Positions 22,375 through 23,473 of a stretch of 23,473 nucleotides of DNA are shown piece by piece. Position 1 is the stretch's first letter, and every line of letters begins with the position of its first letter. The position numbers and the translations under genes are program-made. Source of the stretch: JBBPYC01 sp038200275 (GTDB taxonomy: Bacteria; Pseudomonadota; Gammaproteobacteria; Burkholderiales; Burkholderiaceae_C); assembly GCA_038200275.1 (NCBI GenBank), contig JBBPYC010000064.1:1-23473 (forward strand). The letters are read 5' to 3'. The notes below the pieces were generated by a model, which had not been told where the DNA came from, did not search any database, and saw only the letters and a program-made list of their open reading frames with translations.

Positions 22375-23387
22375 CACGCCGCCTCCAGCAACAGAGCGTC
22401 GTACACCGCCAGCGGGTGCTGCAGGCTCTCCACCGGCAGCGCCACGCGCTGGTGCACCGGTGCGGGTGCCTTGAGCGCCGGTGCGGGCAGCATGACGGCC
22501 CGCTCCTCGGCCAGGCGCAGCGCCGGCACGGCCTTGGTGGTGGCATGCACGCGGGCGTTGGCAACCTCGTCGAGCCAGCGGCGCACGTGGGCGTTGGCCA
22601 GCTCGGCATCCAGGCGCAAGCCGCCGGCCTGCAAGGTCGCTGCCAGCGGCACGATGAAGCTGCCCTTGAGATACGCGTTGAAGCGCTCGACCTTGCCCTT
22701 CGTCTTGGCGCGGTACGGCCGGCACAGCCGCGGCTTGAAGCCGCACGCCTCGGCCAGCTCGCTCAAAGCGTTGTTCCAGCGGTGGCGGCCTTCGCCGTAG
22801 GCGTCGCGTTCGATGACGACGGCCTTGGTGTTATCGAACAAGACATGCTCGGGCACGCCGCCGAAGTAGTCGAACGCTTCGCGCAGACCTGCGCACAGGG
22901 TGGCGACGTCTTCGCCCGAACTGGCAGCGAACTTGACGAAGCTGGCGCGGCTGTAGCCCATCGTGGCGACCAGCGCCAGCAGCGGGTCGCGCCCGCGCCG
23001 GACGTAGGTGAAGTCCGCCTGCATCTGCTGGCCCGGCGGGGTCTCGAAGCGCACCAGCGGCTCGGGCACGGTCGTCTTCCAGGGCGCCAGCCAGGCCTTG
23101 AGTTGGCTGATGCCGCCGGTGTAGCCAAGACCACGGATCTCGCGCAGCAGCACGGTCGCCGGGATCCAGCGCGGGCGCGCCTGGGCGATGCGCTCGCTCA
23201 GGTACGCCTGGTACGCATCGAGCTTGCACGCTCGCGGCTCGCGCGGGCCGTAGCGGCGCGCCGCCTCATCGCGCAGATACCTGCGCACCGTATTGCGCGA
23301 GCAGTCCAACTGCTTGGCGATCTGCCTGACACTCTCGCCCCTTCGGGCCATCACTCGTATCTCCACTGCGTCCTCCTGGGTCAACAT
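22374..23387 (-). CDS. istA: IS21-family transposase IstA
   Basis: The 337-residue DDE transposase has an N-terminal helix-turn-helix (SVRQIAKQLDCSRNTVRRYL, residues 19-38) for binding the terminal repeats. The RNase-H-like catalytic core has Asp125 (QADFTYV), Asp185 (LFDNTKAVV) and Glu234 (GKVERFNAYL). A C-terminal domain contains LRLAEERAVMLPAP. The start at 23387 (MLTQEDAVEIRVM) has AAGG about seven bases upstream and matches family starts. An in-frame ATG at 23411 would add eight residues. The length is at the short end of the IstA range but all core motifs are present. It overlaps istB. Confidence 0.93.
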   Translation of the reverse strand: MLTQEDAVEIRVMARRGESVRQIAKQLDCSRNTVRRYLRDEAARRYGPREPRACKLDAYQAYLSERIAQARPRWIPATVLLREIRGLGYTGGISQLKAWLAPWKTTVPEPLVRFETPPGQQMQADFTYVRRGRDPLLALVATMGYSRASFVKFAASSGEDVATLCAGLREAFDYFGGVPEHVLFDNTKAVVIERDAYGEGRHRWNNALSELAEACGFKPRLCRPYRAKTKGKVERFNAYLKGSFIVPLAATLQAGGLRLDAELANAHVRRWLDEVANARVHATTKAVPALRLAEERAVMLPAPALKAPAPVHQRVALPVESLQHPLAVYDALLLEAA

Positions 23388-23421
23388 CGACAGCCTTGAA
23401 AAGGCCGCCATCCTCGCCCAG

Positions 23422-23473
23422 GTGGGTCACTTTTACTTCGGCGCAGTGGGTCAGTTTTACATCGGCGCTAACA
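23422..23473 (-). repeat. IS21 right terminal repeats (two transposase-binding units)
   Basis: The inverted counterparts of the left-end units occur at 23446-23466 (nearest the tip) and 23422-23442, with only three bases between them instead of 13 at the left end. The tip TGTTAGC lies at 23473-23467. The unequal spacing distinguishes the two ends. Confidence 0.85.

Larger units (their letters stand above)
21451..23473 (-). mobile_element. IS21-family insertion sequence, apparently complete (about 2.02 kb)
   Basis: The element carries istA and istB in the usual coupled order and is bounded by inverted ends. The left end reads TGTCAACGCCGATGTAAA (21451-21468). The right end, read inward on the minus strand, reads TGTTAGCGCCGATGTAAA (23473-23456). 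They match at 16 of 18 positions and both begin with TGT. The size and the paired internal repeats at each end fit IS21 biology. The right end coincides with the last base of the window, so the far target duplication cannot be checked. Confidence 0.88.

Noticed and set aside
21451..23473. CRISPR-like array from repeated GTAAAACTGACCCAC units
   Set aside because: There are only two units at each end, in inverted orientation. They are IS21 transposase-binding sites.

Overview
The window looks like about 23 kb of a high-GC betaproteobacterial chromosome, most likely Burkholderiales. This rests on GC-rich third codon positions throughout, Burkholderiales-like gene families (an MgtA-like glycosyltransferase cluster, a D-erythronate dehydrogenase next to a CUT1 sugar importer, AidB) and an IS21-family element. 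The family-level placement comes from recall of protein families; no search was run.

Layout: (1) 1-236, the 5' end of an IS5-like transposase cut by the window edge. (2) 396-1370, a short-chain dehydrogenase with a long polar N-terminal extension, then about 900 bases with diverged hairpin-rich repeats and one doubtful small gene. (3) 2280-5991, an envelope-glycolipid-like block: a glycosyltransferase and a DUF2334 deacetylase on the plus strand converge on a PAP2 phosphatase and a second, MgtA-like glycosyltransferase on the minus strand. (4) 6089-6409, a small acidic, probably disordered protein. (5) 6737-10441, a Rieske protein, a periplasmic PQQ-dependent alcohol dehydrogenase with the Asp-X-Asp signature of lanthanide enzymes, and a cyclase-family hydrolase, all on the plus strand. 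(6) 10477-14807, a complete ABC importer on the minus strand (ATPase, Tat-exported binding protein, two permeases), divergent from denD (15040-16059). (7) 16334-18004, aidB, and 18082-19176, a membrane protein with coiled coil and double zinc ribbon, divergent from an unknown two-TM protein (19320-20183). (8) 20442-21431, an exported metallo-beta-lactamase-fold hydrolase with its own terminator, and immediately upstream of it an intact-looking IS21-family element (21451-23473) that ends exactly at the window edge.

How the genes may work together: the ABC importer, DenD and perhaps the cyclase-family hydrolase look like a carbon-source module for a sugar acid or polyol. The PQQ enzyme oxidises an alcohol or aldehyde in the periplasm, and the Rieske protein beside it may be its electron partner. 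The two glycosyltransferases, deacetylase and phosphatase probably modify a membrane lipid. Both window ends lie in insertion sequences. I found no tRNA, rRNA, CRISPR array or phage genes. The most distinctive items are the Rieske/PQQ pair with its lanthanide-type motif, the uncharacterised zinc-ribbon membrane protein pair, and the IS21 insertion 19 bases from the start of the hydrolase gene.
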